Shown piece by piece: positions 7,841 to 16,374 of a DNA stretch of 23,918 nt. Below the pieces are notes generated by a model that searched no databases, had not been told where the DNA came from, and saw only the letters and a list, made by a program, of their open reading frames with translations. Made by a program: the position numbers and the translations under genes. Source of the stretch: a virus; the IMG/VR virus record IMGVR_UViG_3300034159_000078, positions 1 to 23,918 of that record; one strand, given 5' to 3'. Every line of letters starts with the position of its first letter. Position 1 is the stretch's first letter.

Positions 7841-8071
7841 ATGAACAACGCACGGCGCAAGAAAATTGCAGAATTGGTTTCTAAACTTGAAGCCCTGAAA
7901 GAAGAACTTGAAATGCTGAAGGACGAAGAAAGCGAAGCGTTTGAAAACATGCCTGAAGGTTTGCAGGAAAGCGAACGCGGCCAACAAAGCCAAGAAGCAA
8001 TCGAAAACCTTGAAAGCGCATTTGGAAGCCTTGAAGAAGTTGTTGAATACTTGGAAACCGCTGCACAATAA
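7841..8071 (+). CDS. Small acidic coiled-coil protein
   Basis: This 76-aa protein is Glu-rich and almost entirely helical, with heptad-like LEALKEELEMLKDEE and LEEVVEYLE stretches separated by a Pro/Gly break (ENMPEGLQ). It is the first gene after the promoter at 7779, with a leader of about 50 nt. Small acidic coiled coils of this kind are common first genes of early phage operons and may bind host proteins, but no family is recognised. Start ATG is supported by the A-rich leader just before it. Confidence 0.7.
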   Translation: MNNARRKKIAELVSKLEALKEELEMLKDEESEAFENMPEGLQESERGQQSQEAIENLESAFGSLEEVVEYLETAAQ

Positions 8072-8099
8072 ACCATTCATCTGCTAAAATTCACACACA

Positions 8100-8444
8100 A
8101 TGCAACGTTCAGAAATAAATTGGCTGCCATTCCTTAACCACCTTGAAACACAGATTGGCGTTCCCGTTGAACTTCTTCTTGAAGGTGGGCGCAAAACCCC
8201 TGAATTAAAGTGCCAAAACTTACGGCAGTACGTTGGCTTCCTGCAACGCGGGCTGAAAAGCGTTCACCCACACTTCTTCAATTTCAACTTTCAAGAAGAA
8301 CCCGCCAAAGAAGGGGAAGCAAACCTTTGGGCAACGGTTTACATTGTTCTTGAACACAAAGAAGGCGGGAACAACCAAGTAAAATTGTTTTCCTGTTGGT
8401 ACTACGAAGAAGAAGGTTGGATTTTCGCAACCCCGGCAGATTAG
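8100..8444 (+). CDS. Hypothetical phage protein
   Basis: This 114-aa soluble protein has no motif I recognise. It contains a helical N-terminal half (residues 1-60) and a strand-rich, aromatic C-terminal half (VYIVLEHKEG, LFSCWYYEEEGWIF). It lies 28 nt after the previous gene in the same operon. It ends with TAG and a TAA follows five codons later, so amber here behaves as a real stop. Confidence 0.7.
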   Translation: MQRSEINWLPFLNHLETQIGVPVELLLEGGRKTPELKCQNLRQYVGFLQRGLKSVHPHFFNFNFQEEPAKEGEANLWATVYIVLEHKEGGNNQVKLFSCWYYEEEGWIFATPAD

Positions 8445-8481
8445 TTCACCACACACTTTTAACTTTCAACTTTTCAGCAAA

Positions 8482-8865
8482 ATGTTACGCAAAACAGAAT
8501 CACTCACCACTTCAGAATGTGTTTTGAACATTCTTTTGAACAGCGAAAATTTCTACATTCGACACATTGACGGGCTTATTGAAGCCTACCAAAACGGAAG
8601 GGAACACGGGCATATAATTTTTGGCCTTTCTTCAACTGCACCTGAATACAAGGTTGTATCAACTGCATTTTACATCTGTACAGCCCGCCGTTCTGACAAA
8701 ATTTGCATTTACAAAGGGGCTTATGCAATGCAGGGAATAAGTGATGATGCATATTCAAACCCAAAATACTTTGAACGCGGGCAGTTTTATGAAGCCGCTG
8801 CATGGCTTGCAAGTGAACTGAACATGCTTCTTCCACAATACATCGCAACAACCAATGAAAAATAA
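8482..8865 (+). CDS. Hypothetical phage protein
   Basis: The 127-aa product is unrecognised. It is soluble and mixed alpha/beta, with a central strand pair (EYKVVSTAFYICTARRSDKICIYKG) and a C-terminal helix. It belongs to the 7841-9001 early operon; its last codons overlap the next small gene by 11 nt. Confidence 0.7.
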   Translation: MLRKTESLTTSECVLNILLNSENFYIRHIDGLIEAYQNGREHGHIIFGLSSTAPEYKVVSTAFYICTARRSDKICIYKGAYAMQGISDDAYSNPKYFERGQFYEAAAWLASELNMLLPQYIATTNEK

Positions 8866-9001
8866 AGTAAACCCGCTTCCAAACATGCCTGAAGGAACGT
8901 ACTACAAACGGCGGAAAACAGGCGAATTGAAGTTTTGGCGCAACCTTGAATTTCGGTATTTATGGCGGCTTCAAAGAACCATAAAAGCGACCATTCAATA
9001 A
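8855..9001 (+). CDS. 48-aa basic hypothetical protein
   Basis: A short frame overlaps the previous gene by 11 nt. It begins MKNKVNPLPNMPEGTYYKRR and is rich in Arg, Lys and aromatics (pI clearly basic). It fills a gap that would otherwise be empty in a dense operon, and its codon use (GAA, AAA, CTT) matches its neighbours. The basic aromatic composition could suit nucleic-acid binding, but that is a guess. Confidence 0.5.
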   Translation: MKNKVNPLPNMPEGTYYKRRKTGELKFWRNLEFRYLWRLQRTIKATIQ

Positions 9002-9052
9002 CCACTTCACCACTCACACAAATTCACCCACACATTCAAACATTCAACAATT

Positions 9053-10141
9053 ATGGCACACCAATTGGATTTTCAAAAAGGCAGCGCAGGTTTCGTTTCT
9101 TATAAAACCCCGGCTTGGCACGGGCTTGGGAAGGTTATTGAAACAGAAATGAGCGTTGAACAGGCAATCAAATTTGCAAACCTTGACTTCACGGTTGGCA
9201 AACTTCCAAACATTCACCGCATTCAGACCGGGCAATATGACGCAGAAGGCAAAGCGGAGGTTTTGGACATTCAAACGGGCAAAAGTTTCTTCACATACAG
9301 AACCGACACCAACCTTGTTCTTGGTGACCGTTTGGGCGCGACTTATCAAGTTATTCAAAATGAAGAAGCCCTTTCTGTTTGCGATACGTTGGTTCAACAA
9401 GGCGGGTTGGTTATTGAAACAGCGGGCAGTTTGTTTGACGGCCGGACGGTTTTCATGTGCTGCCGTTTGCCCGAGCCTATGTAGGTTTCAGGAACGGACA
9501 AGGTGAACCAATATGTGATGATTGCAGCCGGGCATGATGGGGGAACGCCTATTTTGGCTTATTTCACTTCAGTAAGGGTTGTTTGCAACAATACGCTTCA
9601 AATGAGCCTGAACGGTGCTGTTCAAAAGCACAGCATTCGCCACACACGCAGCGCAAAAAGCCGCTTGGATGAAGCGTTGAAAATCATGGGGCTTGTGGCC
9701 AAAAACCAAGCCGTTGCAGGTGAAGTGTTTGACCAGATGGCGCAAACAAAGTTGGCACAAAACGATTTTTGGAACTATTTGGGCAACGTGTTCTTCAGCG
9801 GCGAAGAAGTAAAAGCATTGCGTGAAGGTGGAAGGCCAACGGACATTATTTCAACGCGCAAAACAAACGTGATGAACGAGGTTCTTGCGTTCGCACAAAA
9901 CGGGGTTGGGCAGGCTGAAGCAAACCCCGGAAGTGCTTGGTGGGCGTACAATGCCGTGACGGGGTACTTCAGCAACAAAAAGGCGGATGACCCGAATGAC
10001 CGCATGCAAAGCCTTCTTTGGGGTTCTGCTTCCGTAACAATGGAACGCGCATTGCAGTTGGCTTCAAAGCCTGAAAGCATAGTTGCGCTGAAGAACAAAA
10101 GCCTTGCAGGAAATATGGATTACCAATTCAATCAGAATTAA
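9053..10141 (+). pseudogene. DUF932 (TIGR03299-like) phage protein interrupted by in-frame amber
   Basis: Two ORFs in the same frame, 9053-9484 (143 aa) and 9485-10141 (about 218 aa, first internal ATG/GTG near 9503), read as one continuous DUF932 / phage-plasmid TIGR03299-like protein of about 362 residues, a usual length for that family. The first part has the typical N-terminal KTPAWHGLG motif; the second has VRVVCNNTLQ, also typical. The only break is TAG at 9482-9484, between PEPM and VSGTDKVNQYV, within the conserved core. A one-base change from TAT or TAC would restore Tyr. No frameshift exists. Explanations are a real nonsense mutation, readthrough, suppression in the host, or an assembly error. 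The family is widespread in phages and plasmids and its biochemical role is unclear. Confidence 0.8.
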
Positions 10142-10153
10142 CCGAAGCGTGTT

Positions 10154-10189
10154 GGCGGCCTCTCGCAAAGGCGGGGGGCTGCCTTTTTT
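10154..10189 (+). terminator. Intrinsic terminator after the DUF932 gene
   Basis: GGCGGCC (10154-10160) pairs with GGCTGCC (10177-10183) with one G-T wobble, followed directly by T6. It separates the 7841-10141 operon from the next genes. Confidence 0.8.
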
Positions 10190-10221
10190 CAAACAAAAAC
10201 TATTCAAACAATTCATAAAAA

Positions 10222-10605
10222 ATGGCACACAACGATTCAAACGATAAAACGAATGCTGCACAGTTGGAGCAAGCATTGCGGTTTTGCCTTTCAGTAATTC
10301 GCAACGGTGGGGTGTGGGATTTATCCGAAAAAATCGCCGTTGAAAAGGCTGAAAAAGCCCTTGGCATAGAACCGGGGGAAGATTTAAACAACGCTGAAAC
10401 CGTGCTTGCCTACGTTAGCGATTCGGGTGATGAAAGCGTTGGGATTTTTGGCGCAAAATGGGCTGTTGAATGCCCTTGGTGTGTGGGTGAAGCCGATGAA
10501 GAAGCGGAGGCACATTTCAGGGCGAAGTTGGCGGAATTGTATGCTGAATTTTCTGATTTCAAAATTCAGGTTCACTTCAGCACCGACCGCTTCACAGAAG
10601 AATAA
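10222..10605 (+). CDS. Acidic hypothetical protein
   Basis: This 127-aa acidic protein is unrecognised. A helical N-terminus (AQLEQALRFCLSVIRNGG) is followed by a region with WAVECPWCVGE, a single CPWC pair that could be redox-active or bind metal, and a C-terminal amphipathic helix and strand. It begins 32 nt after the terminator T-tract, with no clear promoter, so it may depend on readthrough. Confidence 0.65.
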   Translation: MAHNDSNDKTNAAQLEQALRFCLSVIRNGGVWDLSEKIAVEKAEKALGIEPGEDLNNAETVLAYVSDSGDESVGIFGAKWAVECPWCVGEADEEAEAHFRAKLAELYAEFSDFKIQVHFSTDRFTEE

Positions 10606-10658
10606 ACGGGCATTCACCTTGAATTTCTTAAACACTAATTTCTAAATTTAAAACAGCG

Positions 10659-11189
10659 ATGAAAAAAGCATTGGCAAGGAAACTGTTTCAATATTGGGTG
10701 TTTGACTGGCACGGCACGTTTTATTGCAGCCTTGAATTAAGTTCTGATGAAGCCTTTGAAAAGTGGAAGAATGAGGTGGACAAACCGGGCTTGAAAACCC
10801 TGCATTTCATGGCGTTTACAAACAACCCACAAAGTATATGCGCACGGGCTGAAACGCAGGCTGAAGCGGTTCAAAAAGCCGCCATTGAACCTTTTGAAAG
10901 AAGCATTCGCGGCCTTACGAACATTCTGGACATAATTTTTTCACATGAAGCCGGGCAGCACAGAATTACGCTTTCCCTTGATGATTCACCCAATGTTTTT
11001 CTTGGGAAGGCTTTTTTTGAAAGCCGCCTGAAGTGGCTTTGGGTTGTTGCAAATTCGCTTCGAGAACCATGCGCAGAAATTAAGCATGTGCCAACACTGA
11101 TGAAAATTTCCTGTAAAGTAATTGAACCGACCCACACCATGCCGGATTGGTTCAACGAATGGGACGGCAAATTTTATTACAACCAATAA
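10659..11189 (+). CDS. Hypothetical phage protein
   Basis: The 176-aa product has no recognisable domain. It starts with a basic helix, has WHGTFYCSLELSSDEAF and near its end WNEWDGKFYYNQ-like aromatic stretches (the C-terminus reads WFNEWDGKFYYNQ), so the two ends share a W-(x)-G-(T/K)-FY theme that may pair in the fold. It is soluble. It lies 10 nt before the next gene. Confidence 0.65.
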   Translation: MKKALARKLFQYWVFDWHGTFYCSLELSSDEAFEKWKNEVDKPGLKTLHFMAFTNNPQSICARAETQAEAVQKAAIEPFERSIRGLTNILDIIFSHEAGQHRITLSLDDSPNVFLGKAFFESRLKWLWVVANSLREPCAEIKHVPTLMKISCKVIEPTHTMPDWFNEWDGKFYYNQ

Positions 11190-11199
11190 TTTGAACAAT

Positions 11200-12927
11200 A
11201 TGCAAAAGCAAATTGAACAAAAAAGCGCAGAAGTACAGGCCGGACAGGTGTACACTGATAAACGGTTTGAAGCAATTGTGAAGGTGGAAAAAGTGGAAGC
11301 GGGGCGGGTGTATTTTGCACAGGTTATTGGGTTTGATGAAGCAAGGTTGCGTAAGGAGTACGGAAGCGAAGCAACTGAACAATTTCTTCAGCGATACCAA
11401 CTACTTGAAAAGCCGCTGGATGAATTGGTTGCCTTGGGGGAAAAAATCATAAGCGGTGAAATTCCGTACACTTTTGAAAATGTGGGGGCTGAATTTGAAG
11501 GGGAAAGCGCAATGGTTTCGGCGGATGCAAAAACGGGACTTCTTGCAAAGGTTGCAGGGCTTGAACAGGTAAGCGCACAAATGGAAAGCATGCGGCAATG
11601 TTTTTCATTTGCAATGAACAAAAAGAAGGCTGAATTGGAAGCCATAAACCAAGCAATGAAGGCACAGTTGGAGCTGGTGTACAAAACAATGCGGCGAATT
11701 GTAAAAGTTATTGAAAGCATTGAATTGTACCTTGGAATAAATGAAGAAATGGTTCAGTTCCAAGCAGGGGAATTTGCTGAAGAAGGCGAACCAATTGTTT
11801 TCAGGCAATTGGTTTTGTTCATGGATGAAGAAGTTGCTGAAACTTCCGGGGGCGGTTTGGATGTGAACGATTTGGACAAGTTTGAAGAATGGTTGCGCAA
11901 CCCTGAAAACCTTCAACTTGTGCTTCCTGAAAAAAAGGGCATGGTTGCCTTCAAACCAAGAAGGTACAGAAAGGAATATGGAAACCCAATGACAGATGCG
12001 CAAATGCAGCAAGTGAACGCAATGACTTTCTTTTTGATACGGAACGGGGACAACCTTACACGGATTTTCACCAACAACCTTCAGGTTTCAAAAACAATGT
12101 TCCCCGGAAGTTCTGGCATGGCTGAACTGCAAAAACGTGCTGAAAAAGCATGGGCTGAACGCGAAAAGGAGGAAATAAAAGATGAACTGCAAGACCATGC
12201 AAGGTTGGCAATGTTCTTTCAGGGCTTGATTGACCGTTCAGATGTATTCAAGCCGCATGCGCAGGGAATAAATATTTTCACGGACGGAGCGGAAGGAAGC
12301 GTTGTGTTCCTGTATGATGCTGAAGCATTGTTGCCAGATGGAAGAAAGCCGTTCAGGCAATGGCAAGCAGAAATAAATGAAAAATTGGTTCGTGGAAGCC
12401 GGGTTGTTATTGCCGGGGCTGAAGGGTTTAAGGATATGTGGCCAAATAGATTTGCGCGGTATTACAACAGCCAATACATCGCACCTTCAAAGCCTGAAGA
12501 TGGGGTTTACAACTTGGAAGAAAAGGAAGGCAAGTTTATTTTCTTCTACCTGCCAAAATCACACGGCTGGAAAGAACATGTAACAAGGCAAGTTTCATAC
12601 ATGGTGCAGCCAAGTGATTCTTTTGTACTGAATTATGACCAAATAAGCCTTGAAGATGTGGAGTTTTATTTGAAGAACCGGGTTGAACGCCCGAACTACT
12701 TGAAAATGATGCCCGTGTTGCGTACAATACGGAAGGAACGGTTGGAAGAAACACGGGTTGAACTTGAATTTGCAAGGGCAATGGCGCACACCTGCAAAGT
12801 TCCTGAAGAAACGGTTCTTCAGGCTGTGCAATGGTGGAAGATGAAAGTTATTTCAAAACGCCCGCTTGGTGCAGATGATGCAAAGGCATGGCGAATGATA
12901 AAGGCTAAAATTCAACGCGAAAAATGA
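11200..12927 (+). CDS. Large 575-aa phage protein of unknown function
   Basis: ATG 11200 was chosen because it follows the previous stop and an A-rich leader; an in-frame start at 11122 would overlap the previous gene by 68 nt. The protein has a beta-rich start (residues 1-60), a long helical coiled-coil section about residues 110-180 (AMNKKKAELEAINQAMKAQL), a Glu/Lys-rich helix near residues 315-345, and an alpha/beta C-terminal half. No ATPase, nuclease or helicase motif is visible. It is the largest protein of the early region and lies upstream of the recombination genes, so a role in DNA metabolism is possible but not shown. It overlaps the next gene by ATGA. Confidence 0.7.
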   Translation: MQKQIEQKSAEVQAGQVYTDKRFEAIVKVEKVEAGRVYFAQVIGFDEARLRKEYGSEATEQFLQRYQLLEKPLDELVALGEKIISGEIPYTFENVGAEFEGESAMVSADAKTGLLAKVAGLEQVSAQMESMRQCFSFAMNKKKAELEAINQAMKAQLELVYKTMRRIVKVIESIELYLGINEEMVQFQAGEFAEEGEPIVFRQLVLFMDEEVAETSGGGLDVNDLDKFEEWLRNPENLQLVLPEKKGMVAFKPRRYRKEYGNPMTDAQMQQVNAMTFFLIRNGDNLTRIFTNNLQVSKTMFPGSSGMAELQKRAEKAWAEREKEEIKDELQDHARLAMFFQGLIDRSDVFKPHAQGINIFTDGAEGSVVFLYDAEALLPDGRKPFRQWQAEINEKLVRGSRVVIAGAEGFKDMWPNRFARYYNSQYIAPSKPEDGVYNLEEKEGKFIFFYLPKSHGWKEHVTRQVSYMVQPSDSFVLNYDQISLEDVEFYLKNRVERPNYLKMMPVLRTIRKERLEETRVELEFARAMAHTCKVPEETVLQAVQWWKMKVISKRPLGADDAKAWRMIKAKIQREK

Positions 12928-13163
12928 AATACACTGTAACTGAAATCCGGGTTCGCTTCTTTTGTTTCCCATCGTTTACCTATGAATTGTGGGGCTATTC
13001 AGACGATGATTTTTTCAAAACAGAAACAAAAGAAGGTGAAAAAAGGCCAATCGTTTTTCTTGGCTCAAATGAATTTTATTATCCAACACCTGTTGAAGCA
13101 TTTGAAAATGGTGTTAGGCATGTAAACGAATTCCCAAATACCTACCAATGGCCAAAAAACTAA
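12924..13163 (+). CDS. Small hypothetical protein
   Basis: This 79-aa protein starts within the ATGA overlap at 12924-12927, implying translational coupling with the 575-aa protein. It is aromatic-rich (RFFCFPSFTYELWGYSDDDFF) and probably a small soluble alpha/beta fold. The family is not recognised. Its 3' end overlaps the next gene by 16 nt. Confidence 0.65.
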   Translation: MKYTVTEIRVRFFCFPSFTYELWGYSDDDFFKTETKEGEKRPIVFLGSNEFYYPTPVEAFENGVRHVNEFPNTYQWPKN

Positions 13164-13459
13164 GCCTTCCAAACATGAAAACCCCATGCGCAAACTGCCC
13201 GTTCAGGAAGGATTGCAAACCGGGTTGGCTTGGGAAAGAACGCATGGAAGAAATTGTTGCAGCACAAACTTTTGTTTGCCATAAAACAACCGGGAAAGGG
13301 AAGAAAAGAATGCAGTGCGCAGGCCACATGCTTTTAATGAAGGAAGGAAACCAGTTTTTTGCAATGGCAACCCGTATGCGGTTGCCATTGTGCTTGAAGG
13401 GGGAAGAACTTGTGTTTGAAACGCCTGAAGCCTGCATTGAACACCATGAAAAACAATAA
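13148..13459 (+). CDS. Cys-rich DUF6283-like protein
   Basis: The 103-aa product carries CANCPFRKDC (Cys14, Cys17, Cys23), FVCHKT (Cys44) and QCAGH (Cys57, His60). The CPFRKD block followed by a CHKT and a CAG motif is typical of the DUF6283-type family seen in phages, likely binding zinc or an iron-sulphur cluster. Function is unknown. It overlaps the preceding gene by 16 nt and closes this operon: a new promoter follows at once. Confidence 0.7.
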   Translation: MAKKLSLPNMKTPCANCPFRKDCKPGWLGKERMEEIVAAQTFVCHKTTGKGKKRMQCAGHMLLMKEGNQFFAMATRMRLPLCLKGEELVFETPEACIEHHEKQ

Positions 13460-13464
13460 AAAAT

Positions 13465-13494
13465 TTTGGTGAATTAAATAATTAGTTACCTTTG
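13465..13494 (+). promoter_or_regulatory. Bacteroidetes-type promoter, recombination block
   Basis: TTTG (13465-13468) and TACCTTTG (13487-13494) are separated by 18 bp. The block 13483-13500 is identical to 7775-7792, including GTTAC-N4-GTAAC over the -7 box, and TTGGTGAATT (13466-13475) is also shared. It should drive 13545 onward, including recT. Confidence 0.85.
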
Positions 13495-13520
13495 TAACCA
13501 GTTCAGAAAAAAGGAAAATT

Positions 13521-13531
13521 TTCAACACATT
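13521..13531 (+). promoter_or_regulatory. Second copy of leader motif TTCAACACATT
   Basis: Identical to 7816-7826 and at a matching place in the leader, 13 nt before the start codon. Confidence 0.45.
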
Positions 13532-13544
13532 AAAGGCAATTCAC

Positions 13545-13922
13545 ATGGCAACCAAAACAGTAAAATTCAGAATTGAATTAGAACAGCCACTTCCACACCC
13601 GGAAGAAATGGCTGTTGTGACATTCATTGGGCGGGCAACTGTAAAAACAGGGCGGTTTTCAGGGGTAAGCACCCTTGAACCGCAAATCACGCACTTATGG
13701 ATGGGCATTGACATCCCATCGCAAGAACAATTTCCTTGGCACGTTCGCCCCGTTTCACTTCCAACGGCAACGGGAAGTGGTTGGAAGCGGTTACGGACAG
13801 AACTTGAACAGGCGGCATTGGATGCGTTTGACAGCCCGGTTGCAATAACGCTGCCGGATGAAGTTTCAAAGCCTTTCACGGCATTTGTTTGGGGGCTTCA
13901 GCCTTCAGGAATATTTCAATAA
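13545..13922 (+). CDS. Hypothetical protein, first gene of recombination operon
   Basis: This 125-aa protein is strand-rich at the N-terminus (KTVKFRIELEQPL, MAVVTFIGRATVKTG) and ends with FVWGLQPSGIFQ. No domain is recognised. It is the first gene behind the promoter at 13487 and is followed 11 nt later by the next gene, so it belongs with recT and the exonuclease. Confidence 0.65.
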   Translation: MATKTVKFRIELEQPLPHPEEMAVVTFIGRATVKTGRFSGVSTLEPQITHLWMGIDIPSQEQFPWHVRPVSLPTATGSGWKRLRTELEQAALDAFDSPVAITLPDEVSKPFTAFVWGLQPSGIFQ

Positions 13923-13933
13923 AATAAAAGCAC

Positions 13934-14317
13934 ATGGATTTCAAAAGGATTGAACCGAAAAAGTACAAAATTCGCAGGCTTCAGGTTTCGGAAGAAATAA
14001 GGTATTGGGCTAAAATAAAAATCATGGAGGACACGCGCCCATACGGGCAAAAGGCACGGATTCAGGATGTTTGGCTTCACCTTGTTTCTGAAGGTTTGAA
14101 ATTGAAGAACGAAATTGTGTTTTCAAACAAGTACGTTCAAACAAAACTGAAAACTGCAACCAACAGAACAAATTTCCCAGTTGAATTACATGGGAAAATT
14201 GAAAGGGTGCGCAAAGCAGTTGAAGCCGGGAAGTTGAAAAGAGAAGGGGCGGTTGCGGTTGATTCCTACAACATAATCATGTGCTTAATTGAAGCGGCCT
14301 TTAACAACATCAAATAA
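13934..14317 (+). CDS. Basic hypothetical protein, possibly DNA-binding
   Basis: The 127-aa basic protein has two halves with a similar strand-helix-helix pattern: KIRRLQVSEEI followed by two helices (to about residue 55), and RTNFPVELHGKIERVRKAV followed by IIMCLIEAAF. That layout resembles ribbon-helix-helix folds, but the match is by eye and weak. It lies 17 nt upstream of recT. A transcriptional or recombination accessory role is possible. Confidence 0.55.
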   Translation: MDFKRIEPKKYKIRRLQVSEEIRYWAKIKIMEDTRPYGQKARIQDVWLHLVSEGLKLKNEIVFSNKYVQTKLKTATNRTNFPVELHGKIERVRKAVEAGKLKREGAVAVDSYNIIMCLIEAAFNNIK

Positions 14318-14334
14318 TAAAATTTACAAGCAAA

Positions 14335-15483
14335 ATGGCAACACAGGCAATTGAAAAAGTGGTTACACCTTCCATCCGTTCCATGCAGGCAGAAGACCGC
14401 CTTTTGGCACTGAAGCAAAGCAGGCTGAAGGTTCTGTTGAAGGAGGATGTAAAATTCCAAAAAATGTGCGAAGCTGCAACGCTTTTGCTGAACAGCGAAA
14501 AATTACGGCAGTGCGATGAAGCAAGCATTTACGGCGCACTGTACAAGGCGGTGACTTTGGGGTGCAGGCTTGAACCTGAATTTGGGGAGTGCTACCTAAT
14601 ACCCCGGAAAATAAACGTTGGAACGCGGGAACGCGCTGAATGGGTTTCTGTGTGCTGCTTTCAACTTGGGTACAAGTATTGGAAAAACAAAGCCCTTGAA
14701 AGTGGCCACATTAAGTACATGGAGACGCGGGAAGTTTATGCTGAAGACCAATTTAGTTTCAAGTATGGAAGCGGGGCATATTGGGAACACATGCCAGCAC
14801 AGGAAAACAGGGGTGTGACGATTTGGTTTTATGCCGCTGCACCGCTTACAACCGGGGGTGAAGTTTTCCAAGCCATAAACAAGCAGGAAGCCGAAAAGTA
14901 CAGGCGCATGTCCGAAAGCCAATGGGAAACCACAGGAACAGGCCAAAACAGAATGCGCAAATTCAGGGAAAAGCCCACAGACATTTGGGCTGCGCATTAT
15001 GCAAGCATGGCACTGCGCTTGCCAGTAAAAAAACTGTGTTCCATGTTGCCGCTTACTGAAGCCATTGAATCCGCCATGCGCGAAGATGGGGCGGTGACGT
15101 ATATTCAGCAGAACGGCGAAATGACGCGGCTTTCTTCCGGGGAAATAGAAGCACTTGCTGAAGCCGTCGAAGTGAAGGAACTGCCCGTTCCTGAAGAACA
15201 AAAGGAAGTGTTTGAACAGTGGCAAGATGCAATTTCGGTATGTGCGGACTTTGATGCGGTTTGGAAACTTTACGAGCAGTTCAAGCAATCCGACCTGTAC
15301 CAAAGGAAAGCGTTTGTTTCCATGTTCTTTGAAAAGTTTGCAGCCGTTGCAACTGAAACGGATGAACAGTTGGGCAAGGTGTTCCATGCTTCCAAAGAAT
15401 GGCAAAAAACGCCCGAATTGGTTAAAATCCTCACCACCAAGAAGGAACAACTTGAACAGCAAAAACAAGCAGCGGCAAAATGA
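14335..15483 (+). CDS. recT: RecT-family single-strand annealing protein
   Basis: The 382-aa protein matches RecT layout: a helical N-terminus, then a core with ALYKAVTLGCRLEPEFGECYLIPR, VCCFQLGYKYW, VYAEDQF, and the C-terminal conserved helix WAAHYASMALRLPVKKL followed by MLPL. RecT proteins bind single-stranded ends and anneal them, working with a 5'-3' exonuclease. The core ends near residue 245; the remaining 135 residues form an acidic, helical extension that may bind SSB or the nuclease. The stop overlaps the start of the next gene (ATGA, 15480-15483), coupling it to the exonuclease. Such pairs repair or circularise phage DNA and can start recombination-dependent replication. Confidence 0.85.
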   Translation: MATQAIEKVVTPSIRSMQAEDRLLALKQSRLKVLLKEDVKFQKMCEAATLLLNSEKLRQCDEASIYGALYKAVTLGCRLEPEFGECYLIPRKINVGTRERAEWVSVCCFQLGYKYWKNKALESGHIKYMETREVYAEDQFSFKYGSGAYWEHMPAQENRGVTIWFYAAAPLTTGGEVFQAINKQEAEKYRRMSESQWETTGTGQNRMRKFREKPTDIWAAHYASMALRLPVKKLCSMLPLTEAIESAMREDGAVTYIQQNGEMTRLSSGEIEALAEAVEVKELPVPEEQKEVFEQWQDAISVCADFDAVWKLYEQFKQSDLYQRKAFVSMFFEKFAAVATETDEQLGKVFHASKEWQKTPELVKILTTKKEQLEQQKQAAAK

Positions 15484-16355
15484 ACACAATACCTGAATTC
15501 AAAATCCGTGCTTCAGCCATTGGAACAATAATGACTGAACCAAAGGGCAAATCAATTGCTACCAAAATAAAGGAACTGGAAGCAAAAATTGAAGAAGTTG
15601 CCCTGAAGTTGGCGGGCATTCGTGACGGCCTGAAATCTAAAATCACAACAGCCGAACGCCTTGAAAAACTGAAAGCAGAACGGGAACGCCTGCTTCCGTA
15701 CAAGGATGCGCCGCACCTTTCGCAAAGCTGCATTTCCTACCTTGAAAAGTGGTGCAATGAGTGGATTTATGGCAGGCGCATTGAATTCACAAGCAAAATG
15801 ACGGACAAGGGGAATTTGGTGGAAGAAGATTCAATAATTTATGCAAGCGGGCATATTGCAGAAATGGGGCTTTCTTCCAAAAACGTGGTTTCATTCCGGG
15901 GGGATGAATGGATTGAAGGAACGCCCGATGTTTTGACGGGGGAATATGTGTTTGATGTGAAAAGCAGTTGGACACACGACACGTTCCCTTTGTATTACAG
16001 TGAAATCCCGACAACGGACTATGATTGGCAGGTGAAGGGGTACATGTATTTGACAGGAAGGCGAAAGGGGCGGGTGCTGTATGTGCTTATGAGCATGCCT
16101 GAAGAAATGTTGCGCAAGGAAGCCCGTTGGAAGTTGGGGCAAGAATTTACAGAAATAGAATTCAATGAATTGGCAGCGCAGTACCAATATGACAACTTGC
16201 CGCCATGCTTGCGCCTGAAGGAATTTGAAGTTGATTGGGATGAAGAAGCAATTGAAGCAGTGAAGCGGCGAATTCTGGAATGCCGCAAATACATTGAAAC
16301 TTCCATTATTCCTGCCCTTGAAATCAATGCCGCCAAGTACGGCGATGATGAATAA
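15480..16355 (+). CDS. PD-(D/E)XK exonuclease, RecE/YqaJ type
   Basis: The 291-aa protein has the RecB/YqaJ-type nuclease motifs in order: Glu115 in GNLVEE, Asp150 in GTPDV, FDVKSS with Asp159 and Lys161, and Gln184/Tyr188 in DWQVKGY (QxxxY). These residues bind two metal ions and cut DNA. A coiled coil at about residues 30-75 precedes the domain. It should resect double-stranded ends 5'-3' to give 3' tails for RecT. The 4-nt overlap with recT and the family pairing make the function well supported. It lacks the long N-terminus of E. coli RecE, so it is closer in size to lambda Exo or YqaJ enzymes. Confidence 0.85.
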   Translation: MNTIPEFKIRASAIGTIMTEPKGKSIATKIKELEAKIEEVALKLAGIRDGLKSKITTAERLEKLKAERERLLPYKDAPHLSQSCISYLEKWCNEWIYGRRIEFTSKMTDKGNLVEEDSIIYASGHIAEMGLSSKNVVSFRGDEWIEGTPDVLTGEYVFDVKSSWTHDTFPLYYSEIPTTDYDWQVKGYMYLTGRRKGRVLYVLMSMPEEMLRKEARWKLGQEFTEIEFNELAAQYQYDNLPPCLRLKEFEVDWDEEAIEAVKRRILECRKYIETSIIPALEINAAKYGDDE

Positions 16356-16374
16356 CTTTTTGCTAAGTTCAACC

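Noticed and set aside
11122-11199. Upstream start for the 575-aa protein
   Set aside because: It would overlap the previous gene by 68 nt and lacks the A-rich leader seen before ATG 11200.
14596-15489. Long minus-strand frame (297 codons) opposite recT
   Set aside because: It is the shadow of recT and the exonuclease start; the plus-strand protein has clear family motifs, and the shadow has unusual Phe/Cys/His-rich composition.
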